Source: G963422445 sp963422445 (GTDB taxonomy: Bacteria; Pseudomonadota; Alphaproteobacteria; Thalassobaculales; Thalassobaculaceae). From it: a DNA stretch of 64,000 bases. The position numbers were made by a program, and so were the translations under genes. Below, piece by piece: positions 47,397-56,832 of this stretch. How positions within the stretch are numbered: the first letter of the stretch is position 1; the number at the start of each line of letters is the position of its first letter. The DNA is taken from the NCBI GenBank assembly GCA_963422445.2, contig OY729512.2:868001-932000 (forward strand), read 5' to 3'. Under the pieces are notes generated by a model. The model was not told the DNA's origin, ran no database searches, and worked only from the letters and a program-made list of their open reading frames with translations.

Positions 47397-48365
47397 TCAG
47401 GCATTGTCCTGGATTCGATTGGTTTCACGTTCGAGTATCAGGGACAAGGCCGCTGCTTCGACTTCCGCGGGGGAGCGATATCCTAGGCCGTTCATCATCA
47501 ATGCAACCAAGCTGAGAAGGGCTACCTGCAGAAATACCACGATCAGGAAACCCGTAACGGCCGTGAGCCAGCCTGGACTCGTGTAACCTAATAGCTTCAG
47601 CGTTCCTGCAATCACGAAACCGATCCCGCCGGAGACTGCCGCACCAACACACACTGCGCCCATTCGGGTTAGCACTGCGTCATCGAACACCGTGGCTGCC
47701 CGGATCCCGTGCAAGACAAGGCCAAGAAAATTCATTCTGGATCTGCCGTGATAACGATGGCCGCGGTCCGAGGTAATCTCAAGCCACCGCAACCGGGATT
47801 TCATCAATGTGGCCGCAAGATGAAATCGGGTCTCCTGCATTGCAGCTAGGCGCGACAAGGCCCGCATACTGAGGGCACAGAAATTCCCCGATCGAATCGT
47901 ACGGCCGGTAAGCAGACGGAAGAAATAGCGGTAGAACAGATAGAATATGCAAAAAATTACTGTCTCGGTTCGCTTCCCTCGCCGAGCGACTGCAATATCG
48001 TGGTTAGCGCCAACTCCTTGGATCAGCCGGGGTATGTCCTCGGGTTTGTCTTCGCCGTCGCAGTCCATGACAACAGCTCCGGCATAACCTGCATCGGCGG
48101 CCGCACAGACGAGCCCAACCGCAATGGCTACCTGGTGGCCTACATTTCGTTTGAGACGAATGATCTGCCCGGAAAGTCCGGCTTGCGTCATCGCATCCAT
48201 CGTTGGCGGATCATTTACCGAGCCGTCATCAACTACGATAATCTCCAATCTAAAAGGGATTTTCGCCGCTGCCAGCTTCCGACAAAGATGGGAAAAGGAT
48301 AGTCCGTCCTCGAATACGGGAATAACCACCGCCCAGACCGCATCTGCATCCCTATGTGTTGCCAT
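47397..48365 (-). CDS. GtrB/DPM1-like glycosyltransferase family 2
   Basis: This 322-residue inner-membrane enzyme should load a sugar from a nucleotide donor onto a polyprenyl phosphate. VWAVVIPVFEDGLSFSHLCR starts the GT-A fold, IIVVDDGSVNDPP holds the donor-binding Asp, and AVVMDCDGEDKPEDIPRLI supplies the D-x-D-type motif. The C-terminal third has two membrane helices (MGAVCVGAAVSGGIGFVIAG and WLTAVTGFLIVVFLQVALLS), typical of GtrB. It begins next to the stop of the epimerase-like gene, so the two are one operon. The truncated gtrA lies downstream on the same strand. Confidence 0.87.
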   Translation of the reverse strand: MATHRDADAVWAVVIPVFEDGLSFSHLCRKLAAAKIPFRLEIIVVDDGSVNDPPTMDAMTQAGLSGQIIRLKRNVGHQVAIAVGLVCAAADAGYAGAVVMDCDGEDKPEDIPRLIQGVGANHDIAVARRGKRTETVIFCIFYLFYRYFFRLLTGRTIRSGNFCALSMRALSRLAAMQETRFHLAATLMKSRLRWLEITSDRGHRYHGRSRMNFLGLVLHGIRAATVFDDAVLTRMGAVCVGAAVSGGIGFVIAGTLKLLGYTSPGWLTAVTGFLIVVFLQVALLSLVALMMNGLGYRSPAEVEAAALSLILERETNRIQDNA

Positions 48366-48366
48366 G

Positions 48367-49323
48367 CTATTCAGCTACCCTCTGCAGAACCTTGCGGAAC
48401 CAGGCAGCCGTATTGCCCAGCCCTTCCTCCAGTTCGGTCGATGGTTCCCAGCCAAACAATGCAGTTGCGCGCGAGATATCCGGTCTGCGCCGCTTTGGAT
48501 CGTCTTCCGGTTTAGGCACATAGGTGATGTTCGATTTAGAATCGCAAAGCCTGAGAACGATTTCTGCAAGTTGTTGAATGCTTGTCTCTTCCGGATTGCC
48601 CAAGTTGACCGGCCCCGGTGGGGCATCATCCAAGTCCATATAATCCAACACACCACGCACAAGATCATCAACGAAGCAAAAGGAACGGGTTTGATTACCG
48701 TCGGCAACGGTTAATGGCAAACCCTTCAGCGCCTGAACAACAAAATTGGAAACGACACGCCCGTCAGAAATATGCATACGTGGACCGTAGGTATTGAATA
48801 TCCTTACCACTCTAATATCGATGGAATACTGCCGTCGGTAATCAAAAAACAGAGTCTCTGCACAACGCTTGCCTTCGTCATAACATGCGCGAGGCCCAAC
48901 TGGATTGACATTACCCCAATCATCCTCGTTCTGGGGATGATTCAATGGATCACCGTAAACTTCGCTTGTTGATGCTTGGAGAATACGGGCGTTACAGCGA
49001 TGCGCGAGTTTGAGCATGTTGATCGCGCCAAGAACAGATGTTCGAACCGTATGCACCGGATCATGCTGATAATGAATCGGGCTAGCCGGGCATGCAAAAT
49101 TGAAGATGCGGTCAACCTCTAGCCGTAATGGCTCCGTCACATCATGTCGTAGAAATTCGAAATTCGGTTTTCCAAAAAGGTGAAAAATATTCGATTTTGA
49201 ACCTGTAAAAAGGCTATCGAGGCATATCACGTCATAACCAGAAGCAACAAGATTGTCACATAAATGCGACCCGATAAATCCGGCCCCTCCGGTAATCAGA
49301 ACTCTTTCAGATTTTCGCATCAT
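48367..49323 (-). CDS. UDP-glucuronate decarboxylase-like NAD-dependent epimerase
   Basis: This short-chain dehydrogenase of 318 residues is close to UDP-xylose synthase. ITGGAGFIGSHLCDNLVASG binds NAD, NFACPASPIHYQHDPVHTVR is typical of the UXS group, QASTSEVYGDP holds the catalytic Ser/Thr and GPRACYDEGKRCAETLFFDY the Tyr-x-x-x-Lys. The product would be UDP-xylose or a 4-keto intermediate for a surface glycan. It heads the operon with the GtrB-like gene. Numbers of residues and motif order fit bacterial UXS. Confidence 0.9.
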   Translation of the reverse strand: MMRKSERVLITGGAGFIGSHLCDNLVASGYDVICLDSLFTGSKSNIFHLFGKPNFEFLRHDVTEPLRLEVDRIFNFACPASPIHYQHDPVHTVRTSVLGAINMLKLAHRCNARILQASTSEVYGDPLNHPQNEDDWGNVNPVGPRACYDEGKRCAETLFFDYRRQYSIDIRVVRIFNTYGPRMHISDGRVVSNFVVQALKGLPLTVADGNQTRSFCFVDDLVRGVLDYMDLDDAPPGPVNLGNPEETSIQQLAEIVLRLCDSKSNITYVPKPEDDPKRRRPDISRATALFGWEPSTELEEGLGNTAAWFRKVLQRVAE

Positions 49324-49474
49324 ATGAAACCTTACCAGTGCTTTACAAACATTAACGTGATACTCGTTCAGCCGGTTATCGAATTATTTCATTGCTTTAA
49401 TACTGCAATGCCGCGAAGCGGTCTTGTTCCAGATGATTCGAGACGAACCGTAGCAGAGTAGAATATAGGCCGAC

Positions 49475-49600
49475 AACAACGATCGCCGAAACGATCACGG
49501 TGATCCGACACTGTAAACAGTGAATCCATGACAAGAGTTTGGTGACATAGATTTTCTCTAAAAAGATAGAAAAGACTGTTTTCCTCGGCCAATTAATCTC
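49475..49600 (-). repeat. Dispersed repeat R3, copy 2
   Basis: Read on the minus strand it gives ATGTCACCAAACTCTTGTCA, TGGATTCACTGTTTACAGTG, the same core as at 38440-38560. It lies downstream of the Panacea pseudogene. Both copies are in AT-rich decayed stretches. Confidence 0.6.
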
Positions 49601-49699
49601 GTTTACGAACCAAATTGTGAAAATGGATTCGCTGTATGTTGTCAAAATTCTTCTCGACCGACACTCAAATTTAGCATGGGGTCGTCGTGCCAAAACGAT

Positions 49700-50324
49700 A
49701 GAGGAATGTACTACGTTTGAGTCTCCAATAGCCCTGTGTATTTCAAGACATTCCAATTGGATTTTATTAATCTCAGGATCGTGGAACAGAATCTCAGGAA
49801 TTTTGAGCTCGCTCGATCTTGTCTTTGTAATGACTGGCAATAAGATTGTCGGAAGTCGGCTTGACCTATTCCTCTGTTTAGAAGCGATATGCCAAGGCCA
49901 TCCTTTGATGTGAGTCAAATGAGAAAGATCATAAGTCGGTATATAATTGTACATATGATAGATTTTCTCAAGCAGTTTTTCGGTTTCGGTCTCTATATTG
50001 TTCACGCACCGGCACCGGCTCGGTATTGTAAATCCCATAGGGTCGGAAAGTATAGAAAATTGTCGAGATGGCCGGTCCGTGTTCCCATGCTTCAACGGTT
50101 TCGTTGACTGGAGGGTGATCATAGGCAACCAAGATCCAGCCATGAGCCCTATAGGCCAGTTTGAGAACATGCATGATCGATATTGGCCGGCCATCTGCTT
50201 CCGCACGGCGGATGATCCAATTGGCAATCTGACGACTATCGTGGATAGGCAGCGTGGCAGCAGAGGTGGCGCGATCAATCATACAATCTGTCCAAGCCGT
50301 TGATACCTGAAACAAACGAGACAC
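49700..50324 (-). pseudogene. Panacea-domain (SocA/DUF4065) antitoxin-like gene, frameshifted
   Basis: DSRQIANWIIRRAEADGRPI, SIMHVLKLAYRAHGWILVAY and VNETVEAWEHGPAISTIFYT are the Panacea pattern, a domain found as antitoxin in many toxin-antitoxin pairs and in phage proteins. After GIYNTEPVP the frame changes near 50000. The expected continuation ETEKLLEKIYHMYNYIPTYD, LSHLTHIKGWPWH follows in a neighbouring frame. The end is uncertain because the frame runs on to 49397. No intact toxin gene is visible beside it. Confidence 0.72.
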
Positions 50325-50758
50325 AGAATGTTGTCAAGTATTTTGCAAGAGTCTCATCTTTACGTCACGGGTCGTCGCTGGCATGATATCGCAAACTAGT
50401 GCTTCAGGCATAACGCTGATACTCGCCTTCTCTTTGAACTCTGCTAGCGACTTGGCGGATAATCGAAGTGATCTTCATGTCCTTCTAAGCTGCTGGCCTT
50501 GCTGGTTGTATGCGTTAAGGGCTTTGAACTCACCTTCAGCGCATATCTGCGCGTGACGATAGAATAGGACGATCATGGCAGGATCCGACGGTGCTTAGCG
50601 ATGCGCCTCCTTATTCGCTTCCTGTTCTGGTTGTCAATCGGCCTTCCGGTGTCGCTTTTGAGCCCGGAATCCTCCCGACCGACACCCATAGACTGAGATC
50701 GGAGCACGACCTCTCCGCATGTATTCGACGCATTGCCACGACACCAGATCTCGGGATG
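50325..50758 (+). other. Gene-free stretch between the Panacea pseudogene and aspS
   Basis: About 430 bases with no supported frame. The half near 50325-50580 is AT-richer and looks decayed; the rest is flank of aspS. No terminator with a T-run was seen after aspS. Confidence 0.4.
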
Positions 50759-52519
50759 TCACGACGGCGCCGTATTGCGGATGAACAGCTCGCGCAGTTG
50801 GTCCGGGCTGACCTCGCCGGGCGCTCCCATCATCAGATCCTCGGCGCGCTGGTTCATCGGAAACAGGATCACCTCACGAATGTTCGGCTCATTGGCAATC
50901 AGCATGACAATGCGGTCAATACCGGGGGCAATGCCGCCATGCGGCGGCGCGCCGTAACGGAATGCATTCAGCATGCCGCCAAACCGGGCATGAACATTTT
51001 CGGCCGGGTAACCCGCAATCGCAAAAGCCTTGAGCATGACTTCCGGAAGATGGTTCCGGATCGCCCCGGACGACAACTCGACACCATTGCAGACGATATC
51101 ATACTGATACGCTAGGATATCGAGCGGATTCGCATCCTCGAGCGCCTTGCCCCCCCCCTGCGGCATCGAAAACGGGTTGTGCGAAAACTCCACCCGCCCG
51201 GTCTGCGCATTACGCTCGTACATCGGGAAATCGACCACCCAACAAAACCGGTAGACGTCGGTTTCACAGATATCCCGATCGGTACCCAGCTTGATCCGGG
51301 CCGATCCGGCGAGCTTCGCGGCCTCCGCGGCGGACCCGGCCGCGAAAAAGATCGAGTCGCCATCATCCATCCCTGTCCGCTGCTTCAGCATTGCCAACGC
51401 CTCGGTCGGGAGGCGCGACGCGATCGGACCGCGGCCGCCGCCCTCCCCGAGAATGATATATCCCATCCCGGGTGCTCCCTCATGCTGCGCCCAGGCATTC
51501 ATGCGGTCGCAGATTGCCCGGCTGCCGCATTTCGGACCGGGTATCGCGCGGACCACGCCCCCGTCAGCCACGGTTTTCGCGAAAATCGCGAAATCGCTAC
51601 CCGCGAAAACATCGGAGACATCGCAAATCTCAAGCGGATTGCGCAAGTCCGGTTTGTCCGTCCCATATTTGAGCATAGCTTCGGCAAAGGGAATGCGCGG
51701 GAACGGTCGCAACACCTGCCAGTCGCTGAACTCCTCGAACAAGCCGGCCAGAACTGGCTCAATCGCGCCGAACACATCCTCTTGTTCGACGAAACTCATC
51801 TCAACATCCAGCTGATAGAATTCGCCGGGCGACCGGTCGGCACGGCTGTCCTCGTCCCGGAAACACGGCGCGATCTGGAAATAGCGATCGAACCCCGACA
51901 TCATCACAAGTTGCTTGAACTGCTGCGGAGCCTGCGGCAACGCATAGAATTTGCCCGGATGCAGGCGTGACGGCACCAGGAAATCCCGGGCACCCTCCGG
52001 CGAACTGGCTGTCAGGATCGGCGTTTGAAACTCGACAAACCCGCGTTCCGCCATGCGGCGGCGGATCGAGGCGATGACATTCGCCCGCAGCAGGATATTG
52101 CTGTGAATCCGGTCGCGGCGCAGGTCGAGAAACCGGTAGCGCAACCGCGTATCCTCCCCGGCATCCTCTTCGGCGTTGACCTGCAATGGTAACACGTTGG
52201 CGGGTGACTGCACGTCGAAGGAGTCGATCCTGACTTCGACCTCGCCGGTAGGCAGCCGGGGATTGACGGTTTCGGGATCACGGCGCACGACCCGGCCGGT
52301 AACGGTGACGACGCTTTCGACACGGATCTTCTCAACCGCCTCGAAAGTCTCGTCCTCGATATCGACAACGCATTGGGTGATGCCGAAATGATCGCGCAGA
52401 TCGAGAAACACAAGTTGGCCGTGGTCACGGCGGCGATGGATCCAGCCCGAAAGGCGCGCCGTTTCGCCGACCTGCTCGACACGCAGGTCGTTACAACTGT
52501 GGGTGCGATAGCGGTGCAT
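50759..52519 (-). CDS. aspS: Aspartyl-tRNA synthetase
   Basis: This class II synthetase of 586 residues charges tRNA(Asp), and in many alphaproteobacteria also tRNA(Asn), with aspartate. An N-terminal OB-fold (LSGWIHRRRDHGQLVFLDLR) is followed by the class II core: motif 1 region VEFQTPILTASSPEGARDFL, motif 2 FRDEDSRADRSPGEFYQLDV and motif 3 GIAPGIDRIVMLI. The bacterial GAD insertion is in the middle (about residues 290-420). It starts MHRYRTHSCNDLR, the usual place. The aspS/gluQ pair in this window concerns the same tRNA. Confidence 0.97.
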   Translation of the reverse strand: MHRYRTHSCNDLRVEQVGETARLSGWIHRRRDHGQLVFLDLRDHFGITQCVVDIEDETFEAVEKIRVESVVTVTGRVVRRDPETVNPRLPTGEVEVRIDSFDVQSPANVLPLQVNAEEDAGEDTRLRYRFLDLRRDRIHSNILLRANVIASIRRRMAERGFVEFQTPILTASSPEGARDFLVPSRLHPGKFYALPQAPQQFKQLVMMSGFDRYFQIAPCFRDEDSRADRSPGEFYQLDVEMSFVEQEDVFGAIEPVLAGLFEEFSDWQVLRPFPRIPFAEAMLKYGTDKPDLRNPLEICDVSDVFAGSDFAIFAKTVADGGVVRAIPGPKCGSRAICDRMNAWAQHEGAPGMGYIILGEGGGRGPIASRLPTEALAMLKQRTGMDDGDSIFFAAGSAAEAAKLAGSARIKLGTDRDICETDVYRFCWVVDFPMYERNAQTGRVEFSHNPFSMPQGGGKALEDANPLDILAYQYDIVCNGVELSSGAIRNHLPEVMLKAFAIAGYPAENVHARFGGMLNAFRYGAPPHGGIAPGIDRIVMLIANEPNIREVILFPMNQRAEDLMMGAPGEVSPDQLRELFIRNTAPS

Positions 52520-52620
52520 GGTCCAGCCTCGTGAGATGCGATGATCGGGGTCTTCTGCGGCGGCGTTTCCTAACCCGTCATCCCCCAGCGGGACAAGCGA
52601 AATCGGCGTCTACCCGCCGT

Positions 52621-53709
52621 TCATGCTGGCTCCAGCGGTGCGTGCAACTGCGCTCCGGGCACGATGATGCCGCCCCTGTCACCAATGATGATCCGGCCAT
52701 AACGCTCGGCATAGATCTCCGGCAGCGGTCGTGCTCCGGGCGCCGCCAGCCAGAGCCTCAGCAGGTGTCGTTTCCGGTCGGGATCCTCCCAGTCCTCGAA
52801 AGCAGTCCGGTCATGCAGGATCGTGTGGTTATGCACGAACTGTATGTCGCCCGGATGAAGTGCCATTTCGAGATTGAGCGCCGGATCATTCGCGAGGCTG
52901 TCGAACATGTCCAGCGCGGCGCGCTGCTCTGCTGTCAGATCGGCAACACCGTCGAAACGCCGCGCCGATTCAATGTAGCGCCGGGAATAGATCACCGAGA
53001 GGTAATCCATATGGTAGTTGTACACCGGAATCTCGAAATACGGCATTCGCCCGGCCGGCACTTCGCCGCGCCGGTCGGTCGCGAAGGGCTCGAACAACCG
53101 AGCCAGCAGATCTGGCCGTCGCTGGTACATCTCATTGTATATGGTCATCGAACTGACCAACGCCGAAGCACCGCCGGAGCGGGCGGTCTTCAGGCAGAGT
53201 AGAGCAACGATGTCACAGGAATCGGTATGGAAGGTCTGGCGTTCCCGGGTCTGATAGATGCGTGCCGTCGGGTCGTTGACCGCATCGCGCCCCATATCCC
53301 TCACATGTCCGAGGATATGGCCGCTGGCATTCTGTGACCGGGCGCTGCCGATGTGGGCGCCAATCCCGTAATAAGCCGTTGCCGCTTCGCGTATCGACCA
53401 GTGCTCGACCGGCAAGCCTCGGAGCAGAACAAAGCCGCGCCCATTCAGAACCTTTTCACGGATGCTCTCAAGGCGCGGCGCAAGATCCGGAAGCGGAAAA
53501 TCGGTACGGATAATGCGGGCGATGTCTGCCTCGGCCCTGGCCAAGGGTTGCATCGCTGCCTCGATTTCGGCGACCTCGGTCTCTGACAGCACGTCAATCC
53601 ACGTGTCGTCCGTCCGGAAATCGGGTCCATACCACGCCTGTGGTCCAGTGACCGATGGAGGCAATGCGAACGCAGCCTGATTGTCTTCGCTCACCGCGCT
53701 CATGACCAT
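52621..53709 (-). CDS. TauD/TfdA-family Fe(II)/2-oxoglutarate dioxygenase
   Basis: This dioxygenase of 362 residues oxidises an unknown small substrate with O2 and 2-oxoglutarate. QTFHTDSCDIVALLCL gives the His-x-Asp pair and QFVHNHTILHDRTAFEDWED with RKRHLLRLWLAAPGARPLPE the distal His and the Arg that hold iron and 2-oxoglutarate. VEHWSIREAATAYYGIGAHIG is typical of the TauD superfamily. GGAGAAGG precedes the chosen ATG (MVMSAVSEDN); a frame eight codons longer exists. It is on the same strand as aspS and the TPR gene, with spacers of 100 and 66 bases. Confidence 0.88.
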   Translation of the reverse strand: MVMSAVSEDNQAAFALPPSVTGPQAWYGPDFRTDDTWIDVLSETEVAEIEAAMQPLARAEADIARIIRTDFPLPDLAPRLESIREKVLNGRGFVLLRGLPVEHWSIREAATAYYGIGAHIGSARSQNASGHILGHVRDMGRDAVNDPTARIYQTRERQTFHTDSCDIVALLCLKTARSGGASALVSSMTIYNEMYQRRPDLLARLFEPFATDRRGEVPAGRMPYFEIPVYNYHMDYLSVIYSRRYIESARRFDGVADLTAEQRAALDMFDSLANDPALNLEMALHPGDIQFVHNHTILHDRTAFEDWEDPDRKRHLLRLWLAAPGARPLPEIYAERYGRIIIGDRGGIIVPGAQLHAPLEPA

Positions 53710-53775
53710 GGTACCTTCTCCAATCGCCCGCAATCCGGAATTAGCAGCGTATTCAAACCCAAGTGGCCCATCCGA

Positions 53776-55167
53776 TCAATTCGGAATTCCGGCTTTCAGC
53801 AGAATAGGAGCCCATGTCCTGTGGTCGTAGACGATGCTGCCGGTACGGCCAGCGACCCATCGCGACAGCCGGAACTCGGGGTGCAATTCGAGCAGATTTT
53901 GCCGTTCACGTCGCGCCTCGTCGAGTCGTCCAATCGATCCGAGAATGTAAATCCGCATGACTCGAGGAGTCCGGTCGGCTGGCCGCCGAGCAATCACTGT
54001 CGACAGCGACTCCAGCGCCGCTTCCGGCACGCTAGCCGCCAGTTCAAGTTCGGCAAGCATTTGGGTCAGACTGACAGGGTGCAGGGGATGCAGGCGAAGC
54101 GCGCGACGCATTACCGGCAACGCCGCCGCCGAGCGTTCGGCGGCAATCAGGGCCTGCGCTAGATCCCATTGCACGACAAAATCATTCGGACCAAGTTCGA
54201 CCGCCTGCTGTTGAAAGATCAGAGACGTACTGGTATCTCCGCGCAACGCCAGCAGATCGGCCTTACGGGCCGGTCCTCGCGGATCAGCGGGATCGTTCCG
54301 GATAACCCGCTCGGCTTGCATAATGCCTTCGTCGATCAAGGATCCGATATCATCGGCATCCGTCCAGCCGCGCCGGACCGCATTCAGATAACTCCAGGCC
54401 ATCTCCGCCGGAATCGTCGACCATTTTGGCTCGGGCGCGGCAGCAGCCTGTAATCGGGCAAGACTGCCCCGCATGCTGTCACGGTCTTCCGGTATGCGGT
54501 AGGCGATGGCTTCGGCAGCAGCCAACCAAGCGTCCGGATCGGTTGCATACGGACCAAAAAGGCCAGCGGTCTCATCGTCCCCGGGCAACACATCGAGTTC
54601 ATCAAGAATACCGGTCAGCGCCAGATCGCGTGTAGCCGGCAGATCCTTGAGCGGCCGCTTATAGTCACCAACCCACTCGACCTCACGGGTGAAGGCGTCA
54701 AGCAGGCGATAGAAGATCCGGTAGATATCGCCGCGGCGGGACAAGGTGCCGGTAATCAGATAGCGGATACCAAGGGTCTCAGCGGTTTTCTTGACTTGGA
54801 ACCGGGCGCCGCGGAACCGGGTGGCGGTCTCCCGGGCAATGACAAACAATCCCGGCACCCGAACCAGAACATCCTGAAGATCCGCACCGAGGCGCCAGGC
54901 AGCCAAACCATCACGGTCACCGCCAGTTACTGCCGTGAATGGCAGAACGACGACCGAGGGACGTTCGGGCAACGGGAATGCGAGCGTGTCGGGATCAGCG
55001 ATATCGGGAGGATATTTACGCAAATTGCTTGTATAGGTCCAAGCAATTGCGACGCCTAGGACGACCACGCCGATTGCACTGAACAGCGTCAGGGTAGGCC
55101 AACGCCGGCGCCAGACCGACGAGGGTTGCCGGGTTTCCCCGGCTGGCGGCCGGGGCTCATGAGTCAT
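53776..55167 (-). CDS. Membrane-anchored TPR protein with FlgO-like domain
   Basis: This 463-residue protein has one N-terminal membrane helix (TLTLFSAIGVVVLGVAIAWTY, about residues 27-47). Then comes a domain starting RPSVVVLPFTAVTGGDRDGL (the FlgO-like fold usual in the C-terminal half of class III adenylate cyclases and CadC-type regulators), followed by TPR-like repeats (ALPVMRRALRLHPLHPVSLT, EAALESLSTVIARRPADRTP). No cyclase or DNA-binding domain is present. It may be a stand-alone sensor half. It likely acts at the inner membrane with the repeats outside. Confidence 0.7.
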   Translation of the reverse strand: MTHEPRPPAGETRQPSSVWRRRWPTLTLFSAIGVVVLGVAIAWTYTSNLRKYPPDIADPDTLAFPLPERPSVVVLPFTAVTGGDRDGLAAWRLGADLQDVLVRVPGLFVIARETATRFRGARFQVKKTAETLGIRYLITGTLSRRGDIYRIFYRLLDAFTREVEWVGDYKRPLKDLPATRDLALTGILDELDVLPGDDETAGLFGPYATDPDAWLAAAEAIAYRIPEDRDSMRGSLARLQAAAAPEPKWSTIPAEMAWSYLNAVRRGWTDADDIGSLIDEGIMQAERVIRNDPADPRGPARKADLLALRGDTSTSLIFQQQAVELGPNDFVVQWDLAQALIAAERSAAALPVMRRALRLHPLHPVSLTQMLAELELAASVPEAALESLSTVIARRPADRTPRVMRIYILGSIGRLDEARRERQNLLELHPEFRLSRWVAGRTGSIVYDHRTWAPILLKAGIPN

Positions 55168-55181
55168 CGGCCCGATAACCG

Positions 55182-55213
55182 AAAGGCCGCGTTACCGCGG
55201 CCTTTGTGTTTCA
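55182..55213 (+). terminator. Hairpin with perfect ten-base stem
   Basis: AAAGGCCGCG-TTAC-CGCGGCCTTT is followed on the plus strand by GTGTTTCATTTTG. It begins 15 bases beyond the start of the TPR gene and would terminate transcripts on either strand. On the minus strand it may be the end of a gene since lost to ISa copy 4. Confidence 0.75.
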
Positions 55214-55419
55214 TTTTGCGCGGAATTTCACGCCGCCGTGATCGGATTACGACAGCGCGCAATCGCCTTGCGGCTTTGGCGACCGGATTGCATCTGCCCT
55301 TCATGACCGCACCTGTTTCTTCAATAGTTGATCGGGTAGGATAAAACATAATCGAAAGTCGTCAGAACATCAATCGAATCGAGGAGCTTGCATTCCTGAT
55401 TTTTGGTATCTATATCTTC

Positions 55420-56796
55420 GAACCTCTTGCAAAATTCCTGCTCCCAGGGTCCGGTGAGCCCGGATCGGTCGGTTGCTTCCGGTCACCTCTGCACCTGGAG
55501 GTCGGAATCCATGGATTCGCGGGGTCTCATCAGAGATGATGAGACCAAACAGGGACCTTTGTGGACATCGGGACACGCCTCTCCGGGCCACTCTCTTCGA
55601 GAGGGCCGTGAAGGGTCGGCATGCGTTGTTGGAGCCGCGCTATGGGGCGGCGAGACGTATCAACTGGTCAGCCGCCAGGGCCAGGATGCCGACCATGAGA
55701 TGGCAGGCGACCTTGGAATGTCCACGGACGCGGACATGGCGCCCGCCACACTCATCCTTGAGGCGGGCGTTGGTCCTCTCGACACCGGACCGGATCCGGA
55801 ACCGCACGGTCTCGGGATCGACATGGCCTATTGCACGCCGGGCCCGGGCCTCCCGGTCTCGCTCCTCCTTGAGGTCCTTGTCCCGGCGCGGATTGACATC
55901 GATGATCGGCACATGGCCAAGCCGTTGCCAAGGTGAGAACGGTACTCAGCGGCACCCCGCAGTCTGCTGTGTCGATATGCAGCTTGTAACCGCGCCAGGC
56001 CTCCAGGACCCCCTAGCATTCTTCTTTGCCCCGTGATCGCAGACCTTCGGCAGCGCGTCGAGCCTCTCATCGAGATCCATCCCGTTCGCTTGCCGTTCGA
56101 GACGCCCAGGCTCCTTCGTCCTCTCCTCGCCCTTGCGGGGCCGGCCGCGCTTGCGGTTCGGCGTCCCGGCCTTCGGCTTCGGGGCCGGCGTCTCCCGGGC
56201 CTCGATGGCCGTCGAGTCCCGCGACACGTGGCCGATGAGCGCGTCGCCCAGTGTCTCTGCAACCAGAGCCGCGTGCATCCTCTCCGGAAGACGAGACTGC
56301 GAAAATTCGGCAAACGCCCGCGAAAACGTCGCTTCACTCGGGATCTCCGCGACACGCGACCAGCCGCACAGTCGGCGCAACGTCGGGTCCACCTTGAGCC
56401 TGTCGATCAGGTGGCGGGTCGTCGGCAGATCCCATACCGCCTTGGCGATGACGCCACGGGCCAGTGCCCGGCGATCCTCCCGGGGCCGACCCGGACCGGT
56501 CCACACCTCATCGACGAAGCCCTCCACCTTGACGAGATCGAGAGCTGTCACGAAACGCTTGTGCGTCTCGAGGAGAGGACCGACCGCCTCGGCCAACGCA
56601 GGGAAAAGGTCCCCTTGAAATCGGCGCCAGAGATCGGATAGGGTCGAGCCAAGGGTCATCGGGGTCACCTCCTCGGTATCTTGTTATTGTAGAAACACAA
56701 CAGACCACGGGATGCCCCGGGACCCAGGCCCTCGACAACAAAATCAGCCTCGACAAGGCAAAAAACCGGTCGGGCCGGCAATTTTGCAAGAAGCTC
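55420..56796 (-). mobile_element. ISa copy 4
   Basis: Both terminal repeats (GAACCTCTTGCAAAATT and AATTTTGCAAGAAGCTC) are present. The element is about 120 bp shorter than copy 1 because of the internal deletion it shares with copy 3. Confidence 0.9.
55640..56668 (-). pseudogene. ISa transposase copy 4
   Basis: The N-terminal 215 residues match copy 1 (with RDSTAIEARETPAPKPKAG, the more usual Ser after the first Asp). A one-base loss and changes near 56013 (CCCCCTAGCATTC) break the frame at GAKKNARG. The deletion at about 55935 removes the second catalytic Asp region, as in copy 3. The C-terminus from HVPIIDVNPRRDKDLKEERD is clean. It is inactive. Confidence 0.9.
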
Positions 56797-56832
56797 CCTC
56801 TTTTGATTGTCATGGTCTGATAACATACGGTG

